A stretch of 64,000 nucleotides of DNA from Pseudarthrobacter sp. SSS035. GTDB taxonomy: Bacteria; Actinomycetota; Actinomycetes; Actinomycetales; Micrococcaceae. A program made the position numbers and the translations under genes. The notes below the pieces were generated by a model that was given only the letters and a program-made list of their open reading frames with translations, did no database searches and was not told the origin of the DNA. The stretch spans positions 1,674,001 to 1,738,000 of the forward strand of contig NZ_CP096882.1 of assembly GCF_023273875.1 (NCBI RefSeq), in the 5' to 3' direction. Of the stretch, positions 1 through 8,945 are shown piece by piece. Position 1 is the stretch's first letter. Every line of letters begins with the position of its first letter.

Positions 1-20
1 AAATCAGCAGGAGAAACCAC

Positions 21-2513
21 ATGGCTTCGACGCCAAGCATTGTCATTATTGGAGCGGGAATCGTCGGCACGAACCTGGCCGACGAACTGGTCGCGCGGGG
101 TTGGAACAACATCACGGTCCTGGACCAGGGACCCCTGAACATGCCTGGAGGCTCCACGTCCCACGCTCCGGGCCTCGTTTTCCAGACGAACCCTTCAAAG
201 ACCATGGCTGCCTTCGCCAAGTACACGGTTGAGAAGCTCCTGTCCCTGAGCGAAGACGGCGTCAGCTGCTTCAACCAGGTCGGCGGTCTGGAAGTTGCCA
301 CCACCGAGACCCGCCTCGCGGACCTGAAGCGGAAGCTCGGGTATGCCGCCGCGTGGGGCATCGACGGCAAGATCCTTTCCCGCGAGGAATGCAAGGAGCT
401 CTACCCGCTCATCAATGAGGAAGACATCCTGGGTGGCCTCCACGTACCCAGCGACGGCCTGGCCCTCGCCGCCCGCGCAGTCCAGCTGCTCATCAAGCGC
501 ACGGAAGCCGCCGGGGTTAAGTACATCGGCAACACCGAGGTCACCGGAATCGAACAGTCCAACCGCCGGGTCACAGGAGTGGAGACCGCTGAAGGCGTCA
601 TCCCCGCGGACATCGTGGTTTCCTGCGCCGGTTTCTGGGGCGCGAAGATCGGCGAGATGATCGGGATGTCCGTTCCGCTCCTCCCGCTGGCCCACCAGTA
701 CGTCAAGACCACTCCCGTACCGGCACAGCAGGGCAAGAACGAACTGCCCAACGGCGCTTCGCTGCCCATCCTGCGCCACCAGGACCAGGACCTCTACTAC
801 CGCGAACACGGCGAGAGCTACGGCATTGGTTCCTACGCGCACCGCCCTATGCCTGTGGATCTTGACGAGCTGAGCAGCTACGAGCCCAGCAGCATCAGCG
901 AACACAACATGCCTTCGCGCCTGGACTTCACCCTGGAGGACTTCCTTCCTGCGTGGGAAGCCACCAAGCAACTGCTGCCGGCCCTGCGCGAAAGCGAAAT
1001 CGAGGATGGCTTCAACGGCATCTTCTCCTTCACCCCGGACGGCGGCTCCCTGGTGGGCGAATCGAAGGAAGTGGACGGCTTCTATGTGGCTGAGGCCGTG
1101 TGGGTGACCCACTCCGCCGGCATTGCCCGCGCCGTTGCTGAGCTGCTGACCACCGGCAAGTCCAGCATTGATCTTGGTGACTGCGATATCCACCGTTTCG
1201 AAGAGGTCCAGCTGACCCCCGAGTACGTCAGCGAGACGTCCCAACAGAACTTCGTGGAAATCTATGACGTGCTGCACCCGCTGCAGCCCAAGCTCTCTCC
1301 ACGCAACCTCCGAGTCAGCCCGTTCCACGCCCGTCACAAGCAGTTGGGAGGCTACTTCCTGGAGGGCGCCGGATGGGAGCGCCCCTACTGGTTCGAAGCC
1401 AACGCCGAACTGCTCAAGGAGATGCCTGACGAATGGCAGCCGCCCGCACGTGACGCCTGGGCTGGGATGTTCAGCTCGCCCATCGCCGCCGCCGAAGCCT
1501 GGAAGACCCGCACCGCGGTGGCCATGTACGACATGACCCCGCTCAAGCGCCTTGAGGTATCCGGCCCCGGAGCCCTGAAGCTGCTGCAGGAGCTGACTAC
1601 GGCCGACATGGCCAAGAAGCCGGGGGCCGTCACCTACACCCTCCTACTGGACCACGCCGGCGGGATCCGAAGCGATATCACCGTGGCACGCCTGAGCGAA
1701 GACACCTTCCAGCTCGGAGCAAATGGAAACATCGACACGGCCTACTTTGAGCGGGCCGCACGCCACCAGACGGAGAACGGAACCGCCAGCGACTGGGTCC
1801 AGGTGCGCGACACCACCGGCGGGACATGCTGCATCGGCTTGTGGGGACCCCTCGCCCGGGACCTGATCAGCACGGTCAGCAGCGACGACTTCTCCAACGA
1901 CGGCCTGCGCTACTTCCGGGCGAAGAAGGTTGTCATCGGCGGCGTCACCGTCACCGCAATGCGGCTGTCCTACGTCGGCGAGCTGGGCTGGGAACTGTAC
2001 ACCAGCGCGGACAACGGCCAGCGCCTGTGGGACGCACTGTGGAAGGCAGGGCAGCCGTTCGGCGTGATCGCTGCCGGCCGCGCCGCGTTCAGCTCGCTGC
2101 GCCTGGAAAAGGGCTACCGCTCGTGGGGCACCGACATGACCACCGAGCACGACCCGCTGGAAGCGGGACTCGGTTTCGCAGTGAAGATGACCAAGGAAAA
2201 CTTCGTCGGCAAGGCAGCACTGGAAGGCCGGACCGAGGAAAACTCCGCCCGCCGCCTTCGCTGCCTGACGGTCGACGACGGCCGCAGCATTGTGCTGGGC
2301 AAGGAACCTGTCTTCTACAAGGACCAGGCAGTTGGCTACGTCACGAGCGCCGCTTATGGCTACACCGTGGCCAAGCCAATTGCCTACGCGTACCTGCCCG
2401 CCGCCGTCTCCGTGGGTGACGCGGTTGAAATCGAGTACTTTGGCCGGCGCATCCAGGCCACGGTCACGGCCGATCCACTGTATGACCCCACGATGACCCG
2501 GCTCCGCGGCTGA
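21..2513 (+). CDS. dmgO: Dimethylglycine oxidase (FAD + folate domains)
   Basis: Oxidises N,N-dimethylglycine to sarcosine with O2 and passes the methyl carbon to tetrahydrofolate as 5,10-methylene-THF. Cytoplasmic, 830 aa, full length for the family. Residues 7-36 form the FAD dinucleotide fold (IIGAGIVGTN). His48 in STSHAPG is the covalent FAD site of the family. His225 (LAHQY) and Tyr259 (DLYYR) are the amine-site residues. A GcvT-like folate domain fills about 430-830, and Asp552 (codon 1674-1676) matches its catalytic aspartate. The start has AGGAG about 7 nt upstream. It is the first gene of a folate/C1 run; sarcosine oxidase genes are not in the window and may lie to the left. Numbering is compared with the Arthrobacter globiformis enzyme from memory; the match is strong. 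Confidence 0.96.
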   Translation: MASTPSIVIIGAGIVGTNLADELVARGWNNITVLDQGPLNMPGGSTSHAPGLVFQTNPSKTMAAFAKYTVEKLLSLSEDGVSCFNQVGGLEVATTETRLADLKRKLGYAAAWGIDGKILSREECKELYPLINEEDILGGLHVPSDGLALAARAVQLLIKRTEAAGVKYIGNTEVTGIEQSNRRVTGVETAEGVIPADIVVSCAGFWGAKIGEMIGMSVPLLPLAHQYVKTTPVPAQQGKNELPNGASLPILRHQDQDLYYREHGESYGIGSYAHRPMPVDLDELSSYEPSSISEHNMPSRLDFTLEDFLPAWEATKQLLPALRESEIEDGFNGIFSFTPDGGSLVGESKEVDGFYVAEAVWVTHSAGIARAVAELLTTGKSSIDLGDCDIHRFEEVQLTPEYVSETSQQNFVEIYDVLHPLQPKLSPRNLRVSPFHARHKQLGGYFLEGAGWERPYWFEANAELLKEMPDEWQPPARDAWAGMFSSPIAAAEAWKTRTAVAMYDMTPLKRLEVSGPGALKLLQELTTADMAKKPGAVTYTLLLDHAGGIRSDITVARLSEDTFQLGANGNIDTAYFERAARHQTENGTASDWVQVRDTTGGTCCIGLWGPLARDLISTVSSDDFSNDGLRYFRAKKVVIGGVTVTAMRLSYVGELGWELYTSADNGQRLWDALWKAGQPFGVIAAGRAAFSSLRLEKGYRSWGTDMTTEHDPLEAGLGFAVKMTKENFVGKAALEGRTEENSARRLRCLTVDDGRSIVLGKEPVFYKDQAVGYVTSAAYGYTVAKPIAYAYLPAAVSVGDAVEIEYFGRRIQATVTADPLYDPTMTRLRG

Positions 2514-2519
2514 CAGCTG

Positions 2520-2578
2520 CCGGGCCATTCAAGGGCACGCGGCCCGGATTCATTTCCTCGCAACCAGAGTCCGGGCCG
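2520..2578 (+). promoter_or_regulatory. Competing hairpins between dmgO and the cyclohydrolase gene
   Basis: Three complementary blocks lie just after the dmgO stop: CCGGGCC (2520-2526), CGGCCCGGA (2540-2548) and TCCGGGCCG (2570-2578). The middle block can pair with either neighbour, so two exclusive hairpins are possible. The second (9 bp) is followed by a short T-rich stretch (CTGCTTTTCC). It could be a partial terminator or processing site that lowers expression of downstream genes relative to dmgO. Function is inferred from pairing only. Confidence 0.45.
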
Positions 2579-2643
2579 CTGCTTTTCCATGGCCCGTCCC
2601 ATGCCCCAGGCCAGTCGAGTAGAGCTTCAGCCCAGGAAGACAC

Positions 2644-3270
2644 ATGATCAGTTCAGAAACAATAAACGACTACCTCGCCAGGCTTGCCTCGCGCGAACCC
2701 ACCCCGGGCGGCGGCGCCGCAGCAGCACTCCACGCCGCTCAGGGGGCGGCACTTGTCGCCATGGTGGCCAGGTACACCACCGGCACGAAATACGAACAGC
2801 ACACCGAACTAGTCACCAGGATCATCAGCAGCGCCGACGGACTGGTGGCCCAGGCCCTGCACCTCGCGGACGCCGACCAGCACGCGTTCCAAGGCGTCAT
2901 TGATGCCTACAAGCTCCCCGCCGGCACTGACGACCTCAAGGCCGAACGGACAGCATCCATCCAGGACGCGCTGGTCCAGGCCGCAAAAACGCCGGCACAA
3001 CTGATTCTCGTTGCCGGCGCCATCGTGGATCTTGCCACGGAACTGTTCGAGGTGGCCAATGCCAACGTGATCAGTGACGTCGCCGCCGCCGTCGACGCAG
3101 CCCGGGCAGCCGCCACCACTGCACGGGTGAACATCGACATCAATGTGGTGGCCATCAAGGACACCGAAGCCCGTTCCCGGCTGGCTGAGCAGACGGACGG
3201 CCTTGAGGACAAGGTCATCCTGGCAGCCGACTCGCTCGTGAAGCGCGTGCGCGAAAGGATTCTCGGTTGA
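2644..3270 (+). CDS. fchA: Cyclodeaminase/methenyl-THF cyclohydrolase family protein
   Basis: 208-aa all-helical protein of the FTCD_C (formiminotransferase-cyclodeaminase C-terminal) family, which includes stand-alone 5,10-methenyl-THF cyclohydrolase FchA. The N-terminal PTPGGGAAAALHA motif (about residues 20-32) is the family's glycine-rich folate loop. SD AGGAAG precedes the ATG. It overlaps the next gene, folD, by 4 nt (TTGA), so the two are translationally coupled. As that FolD lacks the lysine needed for cyclohydrolase activity, this protein most likely does the methenyl-THF to formyl-THF step. The alternative activity, formimino-THF cyclodeaminase, is less likely because no histidine-degradation gene is nearby. 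Confidence 0.85.
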   Translation: MISSETINDYLARLASREPTPGGGAAAALHAAQGAALVAMVARYTTGTKYEQHTELVTRIISSADGLVAQALHLADADQHAFQGVIDAYKLPAGTDDLKAERTASIQDALVQAAKTPAQLILVAGAIVDLATELFEVANANVISDVAAAVDAARAAATTARVNIDINVVAIKDTEARSRLAEQTDGLEDKVILAADSLVKRVRERILG

Positions 3271-4142
3271 GCACCACACTCCTCTCCGGACGAAACCTGG
3301 CAAAGCTCATTCAGCAGAAGGCCCACGACGAAGCCCGGAACCTCGAAACTGACGGCCTGCGCCCCACCCTTGCAGTGGTTGTGGCCACCGACGACGGCTC
3401 CACGCACTGGTATGTGCGGTCCATCCAACGGGCTGCAGAAAGCGCGGGCATCAATTGCCGGATCGTGGACCTGGGCCGCGACGCGACAGGACAGGTGCTG
3501 GCCTCTGTCCTGAAGGACCTCAGCTCCGAGTCATCGGTGAACGGCATCATCTTGCAGACGCCATTGCCTCCCGGCGTTGACGCCGAGGCGCTGGTTGGGC
3601 ACATCGCCCCTGAGAAGGACATCGACGGCGCGAACCCTCTGAGCCTTGGCCGGCTGGCCGTGGGCCAGCCCTCGTTCGCCCCCGCCACCGCACGGGCCGT
3701 CACCGAGATCCTTAACCACTTCGACATCCCTGTGGCGGGCCGGAACGTCGTCGTGATTGGACGCTCGGCCGTCGTCGGAAAACCGCTGTCCCTGCTACTG
3801 CTGGAACGCGACGCCACCGTCACCGTCTGCCATTCCAGGTCAGGGGCGCTGGAGAAATACACCAAGACGGCCGACGTCGTGGTGGTCGCCGCCGGGCGCA
3901 CCGGCCTGCTGAACGGCGGCCACATTTCCTCCGGGGCTGTTGTGATCGACGTCGGCACCAACGTCCTTTCCGACGGGTCCCTCGCGGGGGATGCGGACGA
4001 AGCCAGCGTCCGGGGCATCGCCGGGGCGCTGACACCCGTTCCGGGTGGCGTTGGCTCAGTCACCACGTCCCTGCTGCTCCTGCACACCACCGAGGCCGCG
4101 CGGGAACAGTCGCGTGCCTTGGTCCGGGGAACAGCCGGGTGA
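3267..4142 (+). CDS. folD: Methylene-THF dehydrogenase (FolD type, variant active site)
   Basis: 291-aa member of the FolD family: NAD(P)-dependent oxidation of methylene-THF to methenyl-THF. The TTG start at 3267 has AAAGGA 7 nt upstream and overlaps the stop of the preceding gene. Folate-site residues Gln (ILQTPLP) and Asp (PEKDIDGANP) are present, and the Rossmann part carries VVVIGRSAVVGKPLSLLL. Unusual: the Tyr-x3-Lys motif that supplies the catalytic lysine (human MTHFD1 Tyr52/Lys56) reads YVRSI, so Ile replaces Lys. In human DC301 mutants of this lysine lose cyclohydrolase activity. Pairing with a separate cyclohydrolase suggests a dehydrogenase-only enzyme dedicated to dimethylglycine/sarcosine-derived C1 units. 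Confidence 0.9.
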   Translation: MSTTLLSGRNLAKLIQQKAHDEARNLETDGLRPTLAVVVATDDGSTHWYVRSIQRAAESAGINCRIVDLGRDATGQVLASVLKDLSSESSVNGIILQTPLPPGVDAEALVGHIAPEKDIDGANPLSLGRLAVGQPSFAPATARAVTEILNHFDIPVAGRNVVVIGRSAVVGKPLSLLLLERDATVTVCHSRSGALEKYTKTADVVVVAAGRTGLLNGGHISSGAVVIDVGTNVLSDGSLAGDADEASVRGIAGALTPVPGGVGSVTTSLLLLHTTEAAREQSRALVRGTAG

Positions 4143-4182
4143 CCCACGGCAGGCACACCTGCTTCGCTTAGGCACGGTTGTT

Positions 4183-4229
4183 GCCTCCGCGCCCGTGCAG
4201 ATCCATGCGATCTGCACGGGCGCGGAGGC
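4183..4229. terminator. Bidirectional terminator with 21-bp perfect stem
   Basis: Left arm 4183-4203 begins GCCTCCGCGCCC and ends GATC; right arm 4209-4229 is its exact reverse complement; the loop is CATGC. It sits between convergent folD and the GntR gene and would stop transcription from both sides. Confidence 0.85.
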
Positions 4230-4246
4230 CGTGTCCTGCCAAGGAG

Positions 4247-4942
4247 CTACAGAACGGCCCTGATGAGGTTCTCAAAGTCCGTCACATGCTTGGTGGTCAG
4301 CCGCGCAGCCGCCTCGGAATCCCCTTCGGCGATGCACTCGAGCAGCTCAATATGCTGGGCAATATGCTCGGATACCGGAGGAAGTTTCTCCAGCACTAGG
4401 CTCCAGATCCGCGTCGCCAGGTTGTCGTACCGGATCAGGACATCCTCAAGATGGCGGCTCCCTGTGGCCCGGTAGATCATCCGGTGGACCCGCATGTCCA
4501 GGCGCATCAGGTCCCGCTGGGAGTGCGTTCTTGGCAGGAGCTGGCCGACTTCCGTGGCAAATTCCTTGATCTCCTGCCGGAGCTGCGGCGACGCCATCCG
4601 GGCTGCCCGTGCAGCGGCCGCAGGCTCCAAAAGCTGCCGGATTTCGGAGATTTCAGCCAAATCCGTGATGTCCACCCCTGCGGCGAATGTTCCCCGGCGG
4701 GGATATGCCACCACCAGATGGTCGCTCTCAAGGCGCTTCATGGCCTCCCGGATGGGTGTCCTCCCCACTCCGAGCCGCCTGGAAATCACTTCGTCATTCA
4801 ATGGTTCGCCGGGCTTGATGTCCAAAACGATCAGTTCATCGCAGAGCACCCTGTAGGCGAAGTCGGCGAAGGACTCTTCCTCCTGCCTCGTTGGCAGAAA
4901 GGACCCCCCAGCATCCGACGGTAGTTCTCCACCGCTTGCCAT
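4247..4942 (-). CDS. GntR-family regulator (FadR subfamily, FCD domain)
   Basis: 231-aa DNA-binding regulator. Winged helix-turn-helix at about residues 20-80 with the signature RRLGVGRTPIREAMKRLES, then an all-helical FCD ligand-binding domain containing EIRQLLEPAAAARAAR and the metal-type His pattern DMRVHRMIYRATGS. I chose ATG 4942 because GGAGGAG lies 8 nt upstream; a TTG two codons earlier is too close to it. It is divergent from the MetF-type gene, with an AT-rich palindrome between them, so it probably controls the C1 genes to its right and itself. The effector is unknown; a C1 or betaine-pathway acid is a guess. Confidence 0.9.
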   Translation of the reverse strand: MASGGELPSDAGGSFLPTRQEEESFADFAYRVLCDELIVLDIKPGEPLNDEVISRRLGVGRTPIREAMKRLESDHLVVAYPRRGTFAAGVDITDLAEISEIRQLLEPAAAARAARMASPQLRQEIKEFATEVGQLLPRTHSQRDLMRLDMRVHRMIYRATGSRHLEDVLIRYDNLATRIWSLVLEKLPPVSEHIAQHIELLECIAEGDSEAAARLTTKHVTDFENLIRAVL

Positions 4943-5012
4943 TTCCAAGTCTCCTCCCGATGCACGGCTGAGCCTTGACGCGAAGGCCTCGTGTACATAG
5001 TATTCCTAGAAC

Positions 5013-5022
5013 TGATATATCA
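5013..5022. promoter_or_regulatory. Palindrome TGATATATCA, likely GntR operator
   Basis: A perfect 10-bp palindrome in the only AT-rich stretch between the divergent GntR and MetF-type genes. Size and position fit a FadR-type operator; this is inference from position and symmetry. Confidence 0.55.
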
Positions 5023-5060
5023 ATATTCCATCAGAAAAATGTCAACCTTAATGGAGAGCA

Positions 5061-5936
5061 ATGAGCACAGAGGCTGTTGCAAGGATACGACTGGAAGTGG
5101 TTCCGTCTGCCGATCTGCTCACGCGTCTCCCAGCAGCCTTTGACACCACGGGGTCCGTCAGCGTGACGTGCCTCCCGCACCACGGGCCTGCCCGGACTGT
5201 GGCGGCGTCTGTGTATCTGGCGAGCCTGGGTTATCACACCGTTCCCCATCTCGCAGCCCGCAGCATCACGGGCGAGGCAGAACTGCATTCGCTGCTGCTG
5301 CAACTGCAGAACGCTGGGGTCTCGGAACTGTTTATTGTTGCCGGTGACCGGCACAAGCCCGCAGGTCCCTACGCCTGGAGCGGAGAACTCCTTGAGGCGG
5401 TCAACGCCTATTCACCCGACTTCTCCATAGGCATCGCCGGTTACCCGGAGGGCCACCCGGAGCTCAGCGAGGAACAGCTCACCAGCAGCCTCCTCATGAA
5501 AGCGCCTTTGGCGTCCTCCATCGTCACGCAGATGTGCTTTTCCGCCGAGGCAATCAGCGGGTACCTTCGGACAATCCGGAAGGGCGGCATAGAGCTGCCC
5601 GTGTGGGTCGGAGTCCCCGGCCCGGTATCCATCAGGAAGCTGGTCTCCCTGGGAGCGCGCCTCGGGGTGGGGCGCTCCCTCAAGCTCGCCCGCGGGACGG
5701 GTATGGCGGGGGCTCTCTGGCGTCGGGACGACTTCCTGAGCTACGACAGCGGACGCCTGATCCGCGAGGTCCGCCAGGAGGTGGCGGGCGATCCCCTTTT
5801 TGCCGGGTTCCATGTCTACACCTTCAACGATCTCGGCCGCATGCCTGGCCTCCTGGATGATCTGCGGACACTGCCGCCGACCGCCACGCTGGCCCCAGGC
5901 AGCACCTCCATTCCATTGTTTCCTGCCAAGATCTGA
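5061..5936 (+). CDS. Methylenetetrahydrofolate reductase family protein
   Basis: 291-aa TIM-barrel flavoprotein of the MetF family, interconverting 5,10-methylene-THF and 5-methyl-THF. Key positions of E. coli MetF are kept: the catalytic Glu in LEVVPS (E28 equivalent), Asp in IVAGDRHKP (D120 equivalent), the AGYPEGHPE loop, Gln in IVTQMCF, and FHVYTFN near the end. Sequence outside these motifs is divergent. GGAGAG precedes the ATG by 2-3 nt. It leads the run MetF-like, molybdo-oxidoreductase, folE, and probably acts on C1 units from dimethylglycine, either supplying methyl-THF or balancing the pool, as metF does beside ligM in vanillate demethylation. Confidence 0.85.
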   Translation: MSTEAVARIRLEVVPSADLLTRLPAAFDTTGSVSVTCLPHHGPARTVAASVYLASLGYHTVPHLAARSITGEAELHSLLLQLQNAGVSELFIVAGDRHKPAGPYAWSGELLEAVNAYSPDFSIGIAGYPEGHPELSEEQLTSSLLMKAPLASSIVTQMCFSAEAISGYLRTIRKGGIELPVWVGVPGPVSIRKLVSLGARLGVGRSLKLARGTGMAGALWRRDDFLSYDSGRLIREVRQEVAGDPLFAGFHVYTFNDLGRMPGLLDDLRTLPPTATLAPGSTSIPLFPAKI

Positions 5937-5948
5937 AGGGAAGATCAC

Positions 5949-8276
5949 ATGGCTTCCAAAGCCCCCAAGCAGAATATCGACGAGTCAAAACTGACCGTGA
6001 CGAAGCCCAAAACGACGGCCGTCGGCCTTCCGGCTGTAGCGAACGCGTTGAAAATTTCCCTTGAGCAGATGGGCCCGCTGCGCAGCATCCAGACGCTCAT
6101 GGCTGTCAACCAGGTTGACGGCTTTGACTGCATGGGCTGCGCCTGGCCTGAACACGAAAAGCGCAATGCTGCGGAATTCTGCGAGAACGGCGCCAAGGCG
6201 GTGGCCGAAGAAGGCACGCGCCGCCGCGTCACGCCCGAATTCTTCGCACAACACTCCATTGCGGACCTGAAGACGCGTGATGACTTCTGGCTGGGTCAAC
6301 AGGGCCGGCTGACCCATCCGATGCTCCTCGATGAAGGCGCAACCCACTACAAGCCCATCGCGTGGGACGACGCTTATGAGCTGATCGCCCAGGAGATCAG
6401 GGACATGGAGCACGCCGACCAGTCGGTCTTCTACACCTCCGGCCGGACATCGAACGAGGCAGCCTTCGCCTACCAGCTCCTCGTTCGCGGCATCGGGACC
6501 AACAATTTGCCCGACTGCTCCAACATGTGCCACGAATCGTCCGGCTCCGCCCTGGTCGAAACCATCGGCATCGGCAAAGGCTCCGTCAGCCTCACGGACC
6601 TGGAAACGGCATCGCTGATTTTCGTGGCGGGGCAGAATCCCGGCACCAACCACCCGCGTATGCTCAGCGCGCTGGAGAAGGCGAAGAAGAACGGCGCCGT
6701 CATCATCTCCGTGAATCCGCTTCCCGAGGCCGGGCTCCTGCGGTTCGAGAATCCGCAGAACATTTCCGGCATGGTGGTGGGCACACAACTGACCGACGAC
6801 TTCCTCCAAATCCGTGCCGGCGGCGATCAGGCCCTCTTCCAAGGGCTTGGCAAATACCTTCTCGAAGCCGAAGCCCAGGGGCGCAAGACCCCCGGCCTCC
6901 CCACTGTGCTGGACCATGAGTTCATCAAGGACCACACCGTTGGTATCGACGAATACCTGCGGTACCTCGAAAAGGCGGAATGGAACGACATCGTCGAAGC
7001 CACGGGACTGACACTGGAACAGATCAAGTCCATCGGGGAGCGCCTCCTGGCCTCGAGCGCCACGATCGTCTGCTGGGCCATGGGCCTGACCCAGCACAAG
7101 CACTCGGTACCCACGCTCCGCGACGTGGTCAACGTCCTGCTTCTGCAAGGCAACATCGGCAAGCCCGGAGCCGGCGTCTGCCCCGTCCGCGGCCACTCCA
7201 ACGTCCAGGGCGACCGGACCATGGGCATCTTCGAGAAGATGCCGGAGAACTTCCACGACCGGCTTGACCACGAGTTCCAGTTCCACTCCCCCCGGGCGCA
7301 TGGCTTCGACACCGTGGCCGCCATCCGCGCCATGCGGGACGGCAAGGTCCGCGTATTCATCGGCATGGGCGGCAACTTCGTGCGGGCAGCCCCCGATTCC
7401 GAGGTCACGGAACAGGCGCTGGCCAACACCCGCCTGACGGTACAGATCTCCACGAAACTGAACCATTCCCACGTATCGACGGGTCGTCGTGCGCTGATTC
7501 TTCCGACGCTCGGACGTACCGAGCGGGACACCCAGCGCACCGGCGACCAGAGGGTAACAGTCGAGGATTCCATGAGCGCGGTCCACGCCTCCCGCGGGCG
7601 CCTCAAGCCCGCCAGTGAGCACCTGCACTCCGAAGTGGCTATTGTCTGCAACGTTGCCCACAAAATCTTCACCGGCAGCGACAACCTCCCGCTGCCCAAT
7701 ACCCCCAAAGCCGATTGGCTCGCCATGAGGGACGACTACTCCATCATCCGGAAACACATCGAGGCGGTCCTCAGCGGCTTCGAGAACTTCGAGGAACGGA
7801 TCAAGAATCCTGGTGGGTTCGTCCTTCCCCACCCTCCCCGGGATGCCAGAAAGTTCGATACGGCTTCGGGCAAGGCCCACTTCACAGGCAACGAACTCCA
7901 ATTCATCAGTGTCCCCGCGGGACGGCTCGTCCTTCAGACCCTGCGCTCCCATGACCAGTACAACACCACCATCTACGGCAAGGACGACCGCTACCGCGGC
8001 ATCCACGGCGGGCGCCGCGTCGTCATGATCAACGCCGACGACATTACTGAGCTGGGGTTCACGGACGGGGACATGGTTCATCTCGTCTCCGAATTCCAGG
8101 GGACCGAACGACGCGCCGATAACTTCCGCATCGTGTCATACTCGACGCCCAAGGGGTGCGCGGCGGCCTACTACCCGGAAACCAACGTCCTCGTGCCGCT
8201 TGATTCGGTAGCCGACACCAGCGGCACGCCGACCTCCAAGTCCGTTATCGTGCGGCTTGAGCGGGCCGAAGCGTGA
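5949..8276 (+). CDS. FdhF/YdeP-family molybdopterin oxidoreductase, probable formate dehydrogenase
   Basis: 775-aa molybdopterin enzyme. The N-terminus has only a C-x2-C pair (FDCMGCAWPEHEKR, about residues 58-71), as in YdeP-like proteins, not the four-Cys [4Fe-4S] motif of classical formate dehydrogenases. NMCHESSGSA (about 194-203) aligns the Mo-ligand Cys followed by His, as in the Sec-His pair of E. coli FdhF. MGLTQHKHSV and LLQGNIGKPGAGVCPVRGHS are typical cofactor-binding segments; a MopB C-terminal domain ends the protein. It follows the MetF-like gene by 12 nt, and moeA and fdhD lie just downstream, so it likely oxidises formate from folate-bound C1. No electron-accepting subunit gene is adjacent. 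The substrate is inferred. Confidence 0.85.
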   Translation: MASKAPKQNIDESKLTVTKPKTTAVGLPAVANALKISLEQMGPLRSIQTLMAVNQVDGFDCMGCAWPEHEKRNAAEFCENGAKAVAEEGTRRRVTPEFFAQHSIADLKTRDDFWLGQQGRLTHPMLLDEGATHYKPIAWDDAYELIAQEIRDMEHADQSVFYTSGRTSNEAAFAYQLLVRGIGTNNLPDCSNMCHESSGSALVETIGIGKGSVSLTDLETASLIFVAGQNPGTNHPRMLSALEKAKKNGAVIISVNPLPEAGLLRFENPQNISGMVVGTQLTDDFLQIRAGGDQALFQGLGKYLLEAEAQGRKTPGLPTVLDHEFIKDHTVGIDEYLRYLEKAEWNDIVEATGLTLEQIKSIGERLLASSATIVCWAMGLTQHKHSVPTLRDVVNVLLLQGNIGKPGAGVCPVRGHSNVQGDRTMGIFEKMPENFHDRLDHEFQFHSPRAHGFDTVAAIRAMRDGKVRVFIGMGGNFVRAAPDSEVTEQALANTRLTVQISTKLNHSHVSTGRRALILPTLGRTERDTQRTGDQRVTVEDSMSAVHASRGRLKPASEHLHSEVAIVCNVAHKIFTGSDNLPLPNTPKADWLAMRDDYSIIRKHIEAVLSGFENFEERIKNPGGFVLPHPPRDARKFDTASGKAHFTGNELQFISVPAGRLVLQTLRSHDQYNTTIYGKDDRYRGIHGGRRVVMINADDITELGFTDGDMVHLVSEFQGTERRADNFRIVSYSTPKGCAAAYYPETNVLVPLDSVADTSGTPTSKSVIVRLERAEA

Positions 8277-8875
8277 GCTCCGTCCTGACGACCGAAGCGA
8301 CCGTCACCCAGGGTGTGGACGGGCCAAGGGTGGAACGGGCTGTCCGCGAGTACCTCCTGGCCATCGGGGAGGACCCGGACAGGCCAGGGCTCGTGGATAC
8401 CCCGGCGCGGGTAGCCCGGGCGGCCGCGGAGATTTTCGGCGGGCTCCATGAGGATCCCCTTGCCGTCCTGGACAGGACCTTCGACCTCGGCCACGGTGAA
8501 ATGGTCATCGTTAAGGACATCCCGTTCTATTCCACCTGCGAACATCACCTGGTGCCGTTCCATGGCGTGGCGCACGTAGGTTACATCCCGTCCGCTGAGG
8601 GACTCGTGACCGGCCTCAGCAAGCTTGCCAGGCTGGTGGACGTCTTTGCGCGAAGGCCACAGGTCCAGGAGAGGCTCACCACCCAGGTGGTGGACGCGCT
8701 GGTCACATCACTGCGGCCGCTGGGCGCCATTGTAGTGATCGAGTGCGAGCACCTGTGCATGTCGATGCGGGGCGTGCGCAAGCCCGGGGCCAAGACCATC
8801 ACATCGGCAGTCCGCGGTGAACTGCGCCTGCCGGCCGCCCGCGCCGAGGCGTTGAGTCTCATCCACGGTCGATAG
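8273..8875 (+). CDS. folE: GTP cyclohydrolase I
   Basis: 200-aa enzyme turning GTP into dihydroneopterin triphosphate, the first step of folate synthesis. The GTG start overlaps the previous stop (GTGA). Zn ligands are visible in STCEHHLVPF and ECEHLCM; other conserved blocks are GLVDTPARVARA, VGYIPS and GLSKLARLVD. Length fits short bacterial FolE. Being coupled to C1-oxidation genes instead of a folate operon suggests a dedicated copy that raises the THF supply when betaine or dimethylglycine floods the cell with C1 units. I cannot see whether the genome has another folE. Confidence 0.95.
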   Translation: MSSVLTTEATVTQGVDGPRVERAVREYLLAIGEDPDRPGLVDTPARVARAAAEIFGGLHEDPLAVLDRTFDLGHGEMVIVKDIPFYSTCEHHLVPFHGVAHVGYIPSAEGLVTGLSKLARLVDVFARRPQVQERLTTQVVDALVTSLRPLGAIVVIECEHLCMSMRGVRKPGAKTITSAVRGELRLPAARAEALSLIHGR

Positions 8876-8945
8876 GAAATCTCGCCCGGCATCCCACTGA
8901 CAGCCTTCGTCCTTGCGAAGAATGAGCTGTCCCGTTCCTGTAAAT

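Noticed and set aside
5985..8081. A 698-codon minus-strand open frame
   Set aside because: Exactly opposite the molybdo-oxidoreductase gene, with no recognisable motif.
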